Source of the DNA: Odobenus rosmarus divergens
Taxonomy: Eukaryota > Chordata > Mammalia > Carnivora > Odobenidae
Assembly (NCBI RefSeq): GCF_000321225.1
Contig: NW_004450276.1
Span: 4,265,467 to 4,329,466, forward strand
Reading direction: 5' to 3'
DNA length: 64,000 nucleotides
The translations under genes and the position numbers were made by a program. Shown here piece after piece: positions 29,673 to 41,749 of this stretch (its first letter is position 1; each line of letters starts with the position of its first letter). The notes below the pieces were generated by a model that saw only the letters and a list, made by a program, of their open reading frames with translations, did no database searches and was not told the DNA's origin.

Positions 29673-30240
29673 ATGTATAACTGACACTGTCATTTCTAGT
29701 TCTAAAAATGGGTCATGTAGGTGCACTCCCATGTGGGTAAGGATATCGATTGCTAAAGATTGGAAACAACCTGAATATCTATCAGTAAGAATGTTCAGGT
29801 TAGGACAGTTAGGTGAACTAAAGGATTGTGTACCCATGGAATGGAGGACCATGGAGTCTTTGAACGGAATGAGACCATTCTCCATGACTTAGTGAAAAAA
29901 GCAAGGTGCAGAAAAGTGCCACACAACAAATGTATGTGTATGCATGTATATATTTACTGGTATGTATTTAAACATACATAAGCTACCACTGAGATGATTT
30001 GGAAGAACATATATATGCTTTCAAGTGCATAGAAAAATCTGGAAGGATATACGAGAAACTATTAATAGTACTTATCCTTAAAGAGGAGGATTGGTGGATT
30101 GCTGGAGACCAGGAATATGAAGGGGATATAATTTTCACAATCATTTTGCATTTCAGATCTTTACAATGTGCATGTATTACCCTTTCAAACACCATTAATA
30201 TTTAAAATTCTTACTGGTAAGAATTGATAAGGAGTAAATT
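29673..30240 (+). mobile_element. L1M 3' part, sense, right part
   Basis: GATTGGAAACAACCTGAATA, TCTATCAGTAAGAATGTTCA and AGGATTGTGTACCCATGGAA follow L1 order downstream of ORF2 codons, and a late GGAGGATTGGTGGATTGC block corresponds to the L1M 3' region. Decayed; the right limit is approximate. Confidence 0.6.
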
Positions 30241-30900
30241 CGTGCAGTACATGTATTTCTTTTCATGCAATATGATCTTACATATTTATCAAACAAGATG
30301 AAAATGTTAAGAGTATAAGGTATCAAGGTTTTTTCATTATTTTTGTTTCAAAATTTCTTATCTTTCCAAGTTTCAGGTAAGGGCGATTGTTCATAAAATT
30401 GCCGTTTTAAGAATATCTGTTTAAATTGTTTGTTGAAGGATTTATCAGTGCCGTCCTAAAACATAGAAACCACAGATCTCTTAATATCTCTGACATTCCT
30501 GAGAATAAACCTGAGTTAATATCAAATTATGGAATATGGCAGTGAAAGGAGAGCAGAAAAGGATTTTAGTGACTTTTGGCTTAAATGCTGTAGTGATATT
30601 AAGACTAGTAGATATCCCAATCTAATTAATCAACACATTTTTAGGTTATTAACAACTGTTTAGCTAACACTATAATAATTAGAAACTGAAAACAAATTCC
30701 CAGGTATTTTCTGAGGAGAAATAAGAAGATGTAAGTAGTTTGTATCTGTTACCAGAAGTCTTGGGCAGATTTGGCAGTAGGAAGCCCTGGGGTTCTGGGA
30801 ACAGACCCAGGAGCAAGGGCAAGAGAATTAGAAATGAGTAAGGGCAGAATTGGTGGAGTTCCTCTTTCTGTGGTCCCGGGACACTTTTATTTCAGGATGT
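30241..30900. other. Unique intron sequence, nothing recognised
   Basis: No named repeat. Confidence 0.4.
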
Positions 30901-31295
30901 TGTTATGGACTGAACAGCTGTGTCCCCCAGAATTCATATGTTGAAGCTCTAACCCCCAGTGTGGTTCTATGTGGAGCTGGGTCTCTAAGGGAGTATATAA
31001 GGTTAAATGAGGTCATCGGGGAGGGCCCTGGTCCAGTGGGATTAGTGGCCTTGTACAAAGAGCCACCAGAGACCTCATTCTCTCCCTGGGCACATTCAGG
31101 GGAAAGACCACATGAGGACTTCGTGAGAAGGTGGCTGTTTACAAGCCAGGAAAAAAGCCCTCAATGGAAACCAAACCCAGCTGGAACCTTGATCTCGGAC
31201 TTTCCAGCCTTTCCAGAACTATGAGAAAATTAATTTCTGTTGTATTAGCCACCCAGTCTATATTTTTTTTATGGCACCCTGAGCCAAGTAATATA
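30901..31295 (+). mobile_element. MLT1-type (MaLR/ERVL-like) solo LTR, sense
   Basis: Begins TGTTATGGACTGAACAGCTG, continues TCATATGTTGAAGCTCTAAC, GAGGTCATCGGGGAGG, GTGGGATTAGTGGCC, ATGAGGACTTCGTGAGAAGG, TGATCTCGGACTTTCC, AATTTCTGTTGTATTAGCCA, and ends GAGCCAAGTAATA. This is the MLT1 LTR order. No internal coding region accompanies it. An open frame at 30850-31224 lies across the LTR and is not a gene. Confidence 0.88.
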
Positions 31296-32305
31296 GATGT
31301 CCAAAGGTCTTAGTGACTTTGGGCTTCAAACTCAGCAGGAGTCAACTCCAGAAATACAGACTTTCTGGAACAATGTGATACTTAAGTTCTCGGCACTGTC
31401 CTAATTCTGAGTAACCTGTCTTTTAGCCAAACTCTAAGAATCAGGAGCCAGCCTCCTCCGAGAAGCAGAAGCTTGGCTGGGTTTCAGGACTGGCTACATC
31501 AGGGTGGTAGAATGAGAAGGGAGAGTGATATGTGCATGCAGCCAAAGCAGAGAGTCATTCTGATTCACCGAGACACTGTGGGAGGTGGGTAGATGGCTGC
31601 TTCTTAGCGAAGGCATAGGGTCAGGGACCGGTGCAGGCCAGAAGAGATGAACTTTTTTGCAGACCACACAATCGCTCAAAAAGGACAGACATAGAGGACA
31701 ACAGACAGCTGTTGGCTGCCTTCTGTAGATAAACTATTGCACAGAAGGAAACACTGGCCCGATGGGACTGGCAAATACCTTGATCTAGTATGTGGTCGAG
31801 AATGTGTACAAGGAAGGATTTCAGGACCAGCTACTGGAGGTGCTGAGGAAAGCAGTGGTAGAAGTAAGGAATTTCGTTAGTTCTGTGTCTGCAAAAGTAT
31901 CTCTATTGAGAAATCTGTGGCTTTTCAAGTATTGTCCAAGTGGCTTCCTTATTTCAGTGTATTCCTTGGCCAAAAAATAACTTGTCTGTTCTATGTCCAC
32001 ACAGAATATTTAAATTATTTGCCTTTTTCTGTACCCATATAGATGGCACACTTTCTGGTCCAAGATGAAAGCATGCATTGCTTTCTCCTCAAGTGATGAT
32101 GGGGTGTTTGTACAACGGTTGGGCTTCAGCGTTTCTCCTGCAGCTTCACACCCTTAGTACCAGGCTCGCACCTGTTGGGGGAGAGAGGGATGCTGCTATT
32201 CAATTCTGTTTTTAAAAATCTTATTTTCATAAACTGAACGGCAGCCGTGTTTTTCAACATTTCATGCTTGGCAGGTGGCTGCCGCTGAACTGATAAAACG
32301 TTAGA
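31296..32305. other. Unique intron sequence, nothing recognised
   Basis: No repeat family or exon that I can support. Confidence 0.4.
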
Positions 32306-32309
32306 ATGA

Positions 32310-32400
32310 GTAACAGACTGCCTCAGAATTACCTGGGGTTTCTTATAAATGTGGGTATCTGGGCCCTGCACCAGACCCGCTCACATGGGCCACTGTAGAA
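32310..32400 (+). mobile_element. MER5-like hAT fragment (left half)
   Basis: CTCAGAATTACCTGGGGTTT, TATAAATGTGGGTATCTGGG and CCCTGCACCAGACCCGCTCA follow the MER5A left-half order. Confidence 0.65.
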
Positions 32401-32699
32401 TTTCTGTGTAGGAGGGGCGAAGCGTCAGCCACCTGGTGAGATGAGGGATGGGCCTAGCAAAGGGTCTTTAAGCTGAGATTGCAGAGCGTGCACACCATTT
32501 TTGCATAGATTCTGTTTCATTTTAATAAAAGAGCAAAATTGTCTAACATTTCGCTTTTCAAAATACATGTAAGGTTTGTATTTTAAGTAATTATTTTACT
32601 GGGGAGATAAGGCAAAGCTGATGTGGATGGTGGAAACTAAAAGCCCCATCCCCAGCCACCTCTAGGCAACCACATTCCCTACTAGATTAGCTTTGTAGC

Positions 32700-32800
32700 A
32701 GCAGGACCCAGAAATCTGAGTTTCATCAACTCCCCCGGTGATTCTCATGTTTATTATGCTTGCTAAAGGGACAAAACACATTTTAAGAAACACAGTGCCT
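32700..32800 (+). mobile_element. MER5-like hAT fragment (right half)
   Basis: CCCAGAAATCTGAGTTTCAT, CAACTCCCCCGGTGATTCTC and TTATTATGCTTGCTAAAG match the MER5A right half. With the fragment at 32310 it could be one element split by about 300 bp, or two copies. Confidence 0.6.
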
Positions 32801-34640
32801 TTATGTAACTCACATTTGGTCAGGAGACTCCGTAGTAAAAAAGAATTTGTAAAAATCTTTCTATTTTCACCATAGAGAAAGCAATTAGAGGTTTTAGGCA
32901 TAAATTCAACTACAGCTGCCTATAACCCGTAAGAGGAAAAAAGTCACTACTCATCCCTAGGTAGCAGATCTAATTACTTTCTTGTAATAGTTTGACGGGT
33001 CAAGATTTAGACTACAGAGCACAGGATTGCCCTTCCGAGGCTCAATGTCACCTCTGCTTTGTGTCTGTCCTTCAGAGTTTCTCACTGGAGATATGTACTT
33101 GTTCTCCCTTTTTTGTGGTCTGGCAGTGTGCAAGGGTAGCTAGTGCCTGATGTCTTCCCTTAACTTTTCTCCAAATCTGGGCTCTAAACTCTAATACGAT
33201 TTATTCCCACCTACACATTCTTATTTTTTTAAGTTATTTTCTTTAGGAAATAAGGAATTTCTGCATAGTCTCATCAACATTTCCCCAACGCAAAGGAAAG
33301 CATAGGTCCACAGTCTCCTCTCAGTATGGCACAGATGCAGAAATTTTGGATGATCCTCCAAATTAGCATCGTAGTCAGATCCTGCGTGGGTAAGATCTCA
33401 GAAAGGGGACAGCCGAGAAGACTATCTTGCCCCTTTCAGGGATCGACTCAATGAGACTGTATCTGTTACAACTACCTCCTTCCAATAACTCATTCTGAAA
33501 GTGAACATCTGTAGCAGCTCCTTGAAAAATCAAGCTTGCGGCACACCAGGGCTGTAGACAGAGAAGTGATGTAAATGCCAGTCTGAATAATGGTTGTGCA
33601 GCTTCCACTCAGCTCATATTAAAAGCAATGGCTTTTCTAAGATTAAAGTGTTCTCTGTGAGAGCCCTTTGTACCCTAAGTGGAAGGCAAAAGGACATAAT
33701 AAAAAAAAAATTTCTTCTAAATTTTAAAGGATAAAGAAGAAATTCATAATGAATTCATAAATTCATATTTTGTGAGTCCCAGTTTTGGAAAGGCAGAAAT
33801 AAGAACAAAAAAATGTCAAAAATATTAGTATGGGGGTTGTGATTTTCTGACATACCAATCTATTTCGGGTTGTTAGTTCATATGTGCATGGCCCATGATT
33901 TCCAGTGGGACTCAAATGTGCTTCTTTTCGACCTACCCTCTTCAGGCCAGGATGGACCCCAGCATTCTATCTGGGAACCACCTATTAGATCTGTAGCTTC
34001 CACCTCCAACCCCCATGCTCGGACCTGAAGAAGGTGTCTTCATGTGTGCTGTTCAGCTTGAAGATATTGAGAATCTACCTATAACTCAGAGAATATTTCA
34101 GATAATTTATGAACACCAAACACAAAAATGTTTGGTTTGCTAAATCATGTTTAAAAATTTTGCCAAGGTGTCCATTTCCATGTGGTAAAGTACAATCCAT
34201 CATTTTCATCCCATTTGCCTTAATCAGAAGCTTCAAGCTGGTAAACATCGACATTATCCAGTGAGATATTTGTTTGTTGAGCTACATATGTAAAACCTTG
34301 AATGACCATACAGTCACAGAGACTTTCTAACCGTAAGTGATTTTTCTTCCTCCGATAGATGCAGTTTAAGCGTCTAGACCTTGACATTTGGCAGTTGGAC
34401 ACACTGTCCCTGATGAAGAGCCACTTGGTAGCAATGAGAAAGTAATTTCTTAACCTAATGAAGTAGATCATTTAAAACTCGGGACAGCATATTTGCAGTT
34501 TGCTTCTAAAACAAAAATAAGTACTTTACATCCAGAAGCAGCATTTCTGTTAGTGGATTGTGCCTTCCATGGCCTGTGTTTATTTCATTAAGATCTCTTT
34601 GTTAATGATTTCTCTACTACCTGTGACATATCCTGAACCA
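32801..34640. other. Unique intron sequence, nothing recognised
   Basis: No named repeat or exon-like segment. Confidence 0.4.
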
Positions 34641-34647
34641 GTGGGTT

Positions 34648-34833
34648 TTTTTTTTTAAATGATTTATTTATTTATTTTAAGGGGCGGGCAGAAGGAGAGG
34701 GAGACAGGATCTCAAGCAGACTACCCTACTGAGTGTGGAGCCCAATGTAGGGCTCAATCTCACGACCCTGAGTTCATGACCTGAGCCATAATCAAGAGTC
34801 GGATGCTTAACCAACTGAGCCACTCAGGGCCCC
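34648..34833 (-). mobile_element. CAN SINE, antisense, older body
   Basis: Poly-T and TTATTTATTTATTTT tail, ATGACCTGAGCCATAATCAA core, CCAACTGAGCCACTCAGGGC head complement. Flanks CCTGAACCAGT (34632) and CCTGAACCGGT (34834) form a target duplication. Confidence 0.94.
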
Positions 34834-34849
34834 CCTGAACCGGTATTTT

Positions 34850-35590
34850 AATCAAGGATATGTTGGTAACGGCATTTGGTCACACCACCCTTCTGTGCCT
34901 TACCTCGAATGCTAATGAAGTGCATTTTAGACCGTACGGAATGAAAGAAATAGAATATATAAATCCCCATAGTGTGGACTCTGTAAATCATTATTCTTTT
35001 TTTTTTTATTTAAAAAAAATAATCTAAACAGCAATGGGTCAAAGAGTGAAAATTTGAATAACTTCATAGCACTAAGGATCTAGGAGGTCTGGAAGTGTTT
35101 CAAATCTACTTTAACTCTGTTTCTGACAAGTGGTCCCTAAGTGTAGATTAAGGATTTCTCCTGTTGCTGCACTTTCTGAGCCAATGCTTACTTTATATAG
35201 CTGCAATGAAGGAGGTAAATGTTTCCAATATGTATTAAATTAATTTTCAGTGAAAAATTCCAAGGCAAATGAGAATTTATAGCCTTGAGTTTAAGAAGAG
35301 AGTGAAATTGTGAGTGCATGAGATCTTTTTCTGGGTTGAAAAGAATTATTGAGGTTCAACATTTTAGTGAACCTATTGTTAGTACTAGCTATTTTTTTCC
35401 TACTTCTTCTGCCTTCAATTCCCTTGTAAATGGTAGGGAACAATGCTGGACATTATTGATGAAACAGTCTATAACGCATGATCTCTGCCCCAAGAGAGGT
35501 GGAGATATACAATACAATTGTATAGGTATATACTATGGGATACTTAAAGTGGACCATTCATGTTTCCCTCCTGGTAGACCTCAGAATATA
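34850..35590. other. Unique intron sequence, nothing recognised
   Basis: No named repeat. Confidence 0.4.
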
Positions 35591-35594
35591 TTGG

Positions 35595-35825
35595 TGAATG
35601 GTGCAGGCTCCATAGAGTAATATGGCCTCGGTTCAGGTCCTGCCTCTGCAATTAATATATTGCTTTGTGCCTTCTTTTCTCAGTTTTCTTATGTGTCAAC
35701 TGGTTATTTCAGTAGCATCTACCATACAAGTGGTCATGAAAATTAAATATTAAGATACATATAAAATGCATACAACAGTCCTTAGCAAATACTAAATACT
35801 CAATAAAGGTTAGCTACTTTTTATA
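35595..35825 (+). mobile_element. MIR SINE, sense
   Basis: GGTTCAGGTCCTGCCTCTGC, TCTCAGTTTTCTTATGTGTC, AAATTAAATATTAAGATACA, TCCTTAGCAAATACTAAATA and CTCAATAAAGGTTAGCTACT follow MIR order to its 3' end. Confidence 0.82.
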
Positions 35826-36122
35826 TTTACTAAGGGATATATCTATTCCCCAATTTAGAAATATTACTGCCATGTATAATTTCACCCCCAAATTGTATTT
35901 GACCTTGTCTGGGGAACATCGCTGCTGGGATGCTGGGGCACAAGCTGGGCTCACTACTAGCCGTGGGACTCAGTCCAGCATGTTCTGCCCACAGTGCGTG
36001 ATTCAGCCAGCGCTACAGCAAAACCATAAATAACACCCATCATGGGCCTTCCAAAACCTCTCACAAATAGCCAAAACAGGAAATGTTAAATTAGTTATAT
36101 TCCAAGATTGGCTGCTAAATTT

Positions 36123-36141
36123 ACACACACACACACACACA
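36123..36141 (+). repeat. (CA)n microsatellite
   Basis: Nine uninterrupted AC units, just left of the antisense L2 remnant. Confidence 0.9.
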
Positions 36142-36179
36142 TCATACCTTGTAGAGATACAGTGAATTAAAACAGCAAG

Positions 36180-36420
36180 CAACTTCTGTTGTGTGTGTAT
36201 CATGAATGGATCTACGGGAGAAGTAGCATTGGATTTGGATCTTGAAGCAAGAGTAGGATATGGGTAAAGCTGGGAAACTGGGGCAGTCAGCTGCAGAAAG
36301 AGGAAGTACACATACAAGTCAGCTGTTTACAGCCTGCAGGGGGGTGCTGAGTGGTCCAGTGACTTGTACATGAGACCCAAGGAGATACAGTCAAGAAGAT
36401 AGGTAGAGACATCACATGTA
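36180..36420 (-). mobile_element. L2 LINE remnant, antisense, left part
   Basis: GCATTGGATTTGGATCTTGA then AGCAAGAGTAGGATATGG resembles antisense L2 ORF sequence. It is continued after the L1 at 36434-36651. Confidence 0.5.
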
Positions 36421-36433
36421 AAAGTCTTTGGTA

Positions 36434-36651
36434 AAAATAAGATAAAAACAGACAGACTTTTAACTCTAGGGAATAAACTGAGGGTTGCTGGAGGGGAGGT
36501 GGGTGGGGGAATGAAGTAAGTGGGCAATGGACATTAAGGAGGGCACTTGATGTGATGAGCCCTGGGTGCTCCACGCAACTGTGGAATCACTAAATTCTAT
36601 CCCTGAAACCAACAATACACTCTATGTTAACTATACTGAATTTTTTTTAAA
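36434..36651 (+). mobile_element. 5'-truncated carnivore L1 3' end, sense
   Basis: AAACTGAGGGTTGCTGGAGG, GACATTAAGGAGGGCACTTG, GAGCCCTGGGTGCTCCACGC, AACAATACACTCTATGTTAA, then an A/T-rich end. Flanks AAAGTCTTTGGTA (36422-36434) and AAAGTTTCTGGTA (36652-36664) look like a target duplication with two mismatches. The subfamily differs from the copy at 2928-3140. Confidence 0.82.
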
Positions 36652-36664
36652 AAAGTTTCTGGTA

Positions 36665-36960
36665 TTAGGAGAAGGTTGAATTTAACTTGGTAACCAGTAA
36701 GGTGGGGTCACTGAAGGTTTTGGGGGAGGAAATGATTATCATTGTTTCTTTGTTTACACTGTGAAAGATGGATGGAAAGCTGGGTCTTGGTCATCATTTC
36801 CATTGTCTGGTTAAAATACAATGGGACCTAAATTGGGTGAAGACGGAAGACCAGAAATGAGATTGAGTGCGGGGATAGTGCATTGTCAGAACTGTCACAC
36901 TTGATAGTTAATTCAGAGTGAAAGAAAGCTCAGGAGAGAATAGCAGTTAACTGATAGAAG
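36665..36960 (-). mobile_element. L2 LINE remnant, antisense, right part
   Basis: GGTAACCAGTAAGGTGGGGT, CACTGAAGGTTTTGGGGGAG and GGTGAAGACGGAAGACC continue the antisense L2 pattern broken by the L1. Confidence 0.5.
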
Positions 36961-37790
36961 AATAATAGGGTAAATAGCACTCTGATGAATTCTGTGAGCA
37001 AATGTGTCCCACCTTTATGTTCGATGGCCTCCACCTTGACTTGGTAAAGATGAAAATGAGCATTGGGTCCCATATCCATTGTTTTGTTTTGTTTTTTTCC
37101 AAGACCTTTTTGCATTTGGGTAAAGAAGAGGGAAGCCTGCAATTCCTTTGACTTGCACATCCTGGTAAACCATGAGATTTGTGTAGTAGCATTGCTTTGG
37201 ACACAGCAGAGCATTAGGGAAGTTGGCTCACCACAAATGAAGCCAAGCCTTCACCACTGCGTAGACCAGCTGACCTAAGTGCTAGGTGCCCAGTGCCCAC
37301 AGATGTAAATGGTGGTTCATTTCCCAGGCTTATACCACTTTTTTGGAATGAAGCAGGAAAATTAAAGAGTAAACAGGAAAAAATGTCTATGTGTATTCTG
37401 GGTATCAGATTATTGTTTAATGTTCTGGCATGATTTCTATTGAAATCAAGTCACAGGAGCTATTTTCACAAGCAATAAAGCAAAAGGCAAAACTGAGGTC
37501 ATTGTCGGGTTCACTAACAAAAACGACAGAGGGTTTAGGAAGCCATAAAATCCAAGCAAGAAGTGGCCCCGGGAATGAGCAAAATGAATGAAGTAGATGG
37601 AAGGGAAAATATGGAGGAAGATGGATTGTGCAGTTCCTCTATTTCCATGCCTTAGAGACAATCAAGTGCATGTATTTACCCTTTCCATCTGCATACATAC
37701 TTCTTGCTGGTTCACCGTCCCTTATTTTATATTATGGAAATGTACCATCTAAACAATAATTAATGCCTTAATAGAGTTATCCATCAGTAA
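36961..37790. other. Unique intron sequence, nothing recognised
   Basis: No named repeat. The inverted-repeat arm starts at its right end. Confidence 0.4.
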
Positions 37791-37791
37791 A

Positions 37792-38102
37792 GTAGACACA
37801 AAGTTAGAGAAGGTCCTGAAATTCTGGAGCTGTAGATTATCTTGAATATATGTGAATATTCCATAAACAGTATATGCATGTTACATATTGAAAACCAAGT
37901 GACTTTGGTGTAAACTGTCATTACTGTGCTATTTTATTGGAAGCCCCAGAAAAAATTCCATCACAGCAGGTAAAGGTTCACCACATGTTAATAGTTGAAA
38001 AAGCATACCTTTAAATGATATTAGGAATATCATGAGTATGGTATTCCATTTGTACAATTTCTAATATGAAGAATTTTTTCCTAGGATATTCAATCAAATG
38101 TC
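37792..38102 (+). repeat. Inverted-repeat arm A (partner at 42168-42510)
   Basis: Read in reverse complement this matches 42168-42510 across nearly its whole length, with shared blocks such as GACATTTGATTGAATAT, TTAGAAATTGTACAA, GGTATGCTTTTTCAACTA, TTAACATGTGGTGAAC, TTATGGAATATTCACA and TCAGGACCTTCTCTAACTTT. Identity looks like roughly 75-80 percent with small indels. Family not recognised. Confidence 0.88.
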
Positions 38103-38625
38103 TAATGAATAAAACTTCAAACATGGTATCCTGAGGCAATAGGTAATAAATCATTTTGCTGCCTGGGTTGCAGTCAGGATGAATGTATCCTTGTGAACGT
38201 CATCTTTGCCAGCTCCTCTATGTTTTACAACATCAATGTGCAAATACGTCCAGCCCAGAAGTTTCTGGGGCTTCTGTTGATGCACATGTCCATCAGTGTT
38301 CTGAGCATCTCTGTGTTGAGTCCCCACAGAAAACTTAAAGGCAACACTGAATTCAACACCCATACCCCATCCTCACCCCCAAAGCACCCCTCCACCTGTG
38401 TCCTTCCTCTGTGAACTGAATACCATCTACCACTTCGTCTAGATTTGAAATCCTGCTGTCATTTTTTACCTCTCTTCTCACTAACTCTTGTCACAGTTTA
38501 TGATTATCAAGTCTTGGACAATTGTACTTTTTAATCTTTCTCTAATGCAACAACTTTTCCACATATTTTCTGTCTTCATGTCTTCACCTCTACCCTCCCT
38601 CCCACACTGAGTTTCAGCCATTCTT

Positions 38626-39171
38626 TTTTTTTTTAATAATTTTTTTATTGTTATGTTAACCACCATACATTACATCATTACTTCTTGATGTAGTGTTCCA
38701 TGATTCATTGTTTGTGCATAACACCCAGTGCTCCACGCAGAACGTGCCCTCTTTAATACCCATCCCCCACCCCCCTCCTCTCTAGAACCCTCAGTTTGTT
38801 TTTCAGAGTCCATCGTCTCTAATGGTTCGTCTCCCCCTCCGACTTACTCCCCTTCATTCTTCCCCTCCTGCTATCTTCTTCTTCTTCTTCTTTTTTTTCT
38901 TAACATATATTGCATTATTTGTTTCAGAAGTACAGATCCGTGATTCATCAGTCTTGTACAATTCACAGTGCTCACCATAGCACATACCCTCACCAATGTC
39001 TATCACCCAGCCACCCCATCCCTCCCACCCCCCACCACTCCAGCAACCCTCAGTTTGTTTCCTGAGATTAAGAATTCCTCATATCAGTGAGGTCATATGA
39101 TACATGTCTTTCTCTGACTGACTTATTTCACTCAGCATAACACCCTCCAGTTCCATCCACGTCGTTGCAAA
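38626..39171 (-). mobile_element. 5'-truncated carnivore L1, antisense, with 18-bp target duplication
   Basis: Poly-T start, then the complement of the L1 3' end: ACCATACATTACATCATTAC, GATTCATTGTTTGTGCATAA, CCTCAGTTTGTTTTTCAGAG, GACTTATTTCACTCAGCATA. An 18-bp duplication TGAGTTTCAGCCATTCTT lies at 38608-38625 and 39172-39189 with no mismatch. Confidence 0.96.
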
Positions 39172-39189
39172 TGAGTTTCAGCCATTCTT

Positions 39190-39545
39190 AAATACCTCTG
39201 GGTTCCAGTAACCTGGTCCCCTTATCTCACACCCTGTTACGTTCTTCTTCTCTGGTTCCTTACCTGCATTATCCCTGCTGGTCCTTCAGGTCTCAGCTTG
39301 ATGGACTTCTTCATAGAAGTCATCCCTGACCCCCAAGACAGAGATGTATGTTCCTCCACTATACCCTCCATACCTTGTCCTTGCCTCGTGTTGTGGAGCA
39401 TTTAGTCCTCTGTACTGCAGTCCCCTGCCTTCCTTCCCCTCCACTCACCCCAAGCCTCTGAGGGTATGGTTGTCAGCCCAGCTTCTAGCCAGTACCTGTC
39501 ATAGTAAAGACTTTTAAGAAATATTTGCTGAATAAATGCATGAAT
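39190..39545 (+). mobile_element. L2 LINE 3' end, sense
   Basis: CCTTCAGGTCTCAGCTTGAT, GAAGTCATCCCTGACCCCCA, then CTCTGAGGGTATGG, AGTACCTGTCATAG and AAGAAATATTTGCTGAATAA follow L2 order to its 3' end. The L1 at 38626-39171 probably split its left part. Confidence 0.8.
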
Positions 39546-39799
39546 TAGTTTTATAGCTCCAACCACAATATTAGAGAAATATTGACTAAGCCAAACTCCC
39601 TTTTAACATCTATTATATTCTAGAGAATTTAACACAGGGATAATTTAATGAATGCTTTTCTGTGAATAGGTGTCTTTTCAGATTGCAATTCTGTAATATA
39701 TTATATAATGCAGCGTATATAATGAGGGGCAGTGCTTTCAGCTTTAAAATTAAGCCTCAGATTGATCCTATGATAAAAAATCAAAACGTGTTTACTTTA

Positions 39800-39997
39800 T
39801 TTTTTTTAAGATTTTGTTTTATTTATTTGCCAGAAAGAGAGAGTGAGAGCGTGCACAAACAGGGGGACCGGCAGGCAGAGAGAGAAGCCGACTCCCTGCT
39901 GAGCAGGGAGCCCGATGCAGTACTCCATCCCAGGACCCTGGAATCATGACCTGAACCAAAGGCAGACACTTAACCAACTGAGCCACCCAGGCATCCC
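39800..39997 (-). mobile_element. CAN SINE, antisense
   Basis: Body GAGCAGGGAGCCCGATGCAG, head complement CCAACTGAGCCACCCAGGCA. Target duplication AAAACGTGTTTACTTTA (39783-39799) and AAAACATGTTTACTTTA (39998-40014), 17 bp with one mismatch. Confidence 0.97.
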
Positions 39998-40139
39998 AAA
40001 ACATGTTTACTTTAAGCTCTAACCAAAAGTCAATTTTTCAGAATCTGTAACAGCTCAGTTAATGTTTGATTTTTTGTCTGTTGGCTTTTAAAGCAAAGAT
40101 TCCAATTTACTTAGGTAAATATTTTTGTAAATTCTATAG

Positions 40140-40195
40140 TATTAACAGTGCTTGATGCATCGTAAGTGCTCAGTAAATATTGGTTGAATGGCAAT
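40140..40195 (+). mobile_element. L2/MIR-type 3' end fragment
   Basis: TAAGTGCTCAGTAAATATTG then GTTGAATGGCAATGACTA is the shared ancient 3' end motif. Confidence 0.5.
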
Positions 40196-40344
40196 GACTA
40201 GGAAAGCATTAGAAACTTAGAAAGATGTTAAAAATGCTTATATTCAAATTCTGGATATGGGTTTTGTATACAGTCTCATAGAAGTTGGTATTTAACAAAG
40301 AGGTTGGGAAGTGAGTGTCTCAGCTTTCTTAAAGAAACATTTAA

Positions 40345-40835
40345 TATCTATGGTAGGCTGAATTATGACCACCCAATTATCAGTTTCTAATTCCTTAGAA
40401 CCAGCAAATGCTACCTTATAAGGAAAAAATGTCTTTGCAGGTGTGATTAAGTTAAGCATCTTAACAGGGAGATTATCCTGGATTATCAGAATGGGCCCTA
40501 TATGTAATCACAAGGGTCTTATAAGAGGAAGGTAGAGGGAAATTTCATAGACAGAAGAGGCCAGCAATATGACCACAGAGGCAGAGGTTGGAGTGATATG
40601 GCCACAAGTCAAGGAATGTTGGAGCCACCAGAAGCTAGAGGAGACAAGGAACAGATTCTCCCCTAGAGCCCGCAGAAGGAGCACAGCTCTGCTGGCACCT
40701 TAAGTCATCCCAAAAAATGATTTAAGAATTGGGCCTCTCAAGCTGTGTAAGAACAAATTTCTGTTGTTATAAGCCATTGAGTTTGTGGAAATTTTGTTAT
40801 AGCAGCTTTAGGAAACTAATACAATATCCATGTGT
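40345..40835 (+). mobile_element. MaLR/MER-type LTR-like repeat, sense (family not named)
   Basis: GGTAGGCTGAATTATGACCA, AGGTGTGATTAAGTTAAGCA, GGAGATTATCCTGGATTATC, TCACAAGGGTCTTATAAGAG, GGCCACAAGTCAAGGAATGT, GATTCTCCCCTAGAGCC, AATTTCTGTTGTTATAAGCC and GGAAACTAATACAAT are a familiar mammalian interspersed repeat. I am unsure of the family label. A related copy lies antisense at 45450-45835. Confidence 0.7.
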
Positions 40836-41745
40836 GATCATTTCTTCTTATAATGTATAAACCTGAATTTATAACTTCATGACTGAAACAAATCTGGGAA
40901 TAAAACAGATATTTCATCGGATTTAGCTTCCTTTTATAGAACAACTTCATGCATAAAAAGAAATCATCATATTTATTCTGGTTTCCTTCTCCTTCTTCAT
41001 TCTTTATATTAGACTAAACTGAGAAGAATGTATGAGAATATCAATATAGTACAGAATGTGAATCTATACTTTTTCTTTGACTGTATGTCTCTTTTCCAAA
41101 AAATTTGTATAAGCAAATTAGATTTTCATAGAGGATTCGTCACTCTTGCTAAACTTCATATGAGCTTTGATTCCCTCAACACAGATACTCATAGTCATGA
41201 TAGTAGCAATCTTTGGTTATGTACATATGATCTCCCAAGTGCAGGATTATTGATTGTTCATTTAGGGAAAAACCAGTTTTATTTTTAAAAAACAAGTTTA
41301 TCTCATAATTAGTTTTTATAAAATGAAATATTTAAAACACATGAGAGGACATAGCTTAAAACAGACAAAAACTCTGCTTTTAAATTCAAGTGAAGCCAGT
41401 CTATGAATACTGACTTATTCTGTTTATTTCCCCACATTAACAGCAAAACAGCAAAAATGGCATGAACAGAAACTTATATTCTGTTATACATGCAGAAGAC
41501 ATGGATATGCATGGATATACCTGGATAAAACCTAGAAACAAAGCAAATAATTTACAGAATATTTTTCTACCTATTAAATCTTCTGTAAGTGAAATCTTCA
41601 TCTGTTGCTTAATCAACCCTTGGATTTTTAGCTGAAGAAGAGGAACATACTGTCTTGTGCATTCATGAAAACAATTTTGATATGGTTTAAAATACTGAGA
41701 TCATCCTCAGCATCAGATTGTTCCAATTACTATATACAGAAGTTT
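40836..41745. other. Unique intron sequence, nothing recognised
   Basis: AT-rich. The open frame at 41028-41288 shows no domain. Confidence 0.4.
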
Positions 41746-41749
41746 TATG

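Noticed and set aside
30850..31224. Open frame of 124 codons
   Set aside because: It lies across an MLT1-type LTR and reads the LTR consensus text; no protein family is seen.
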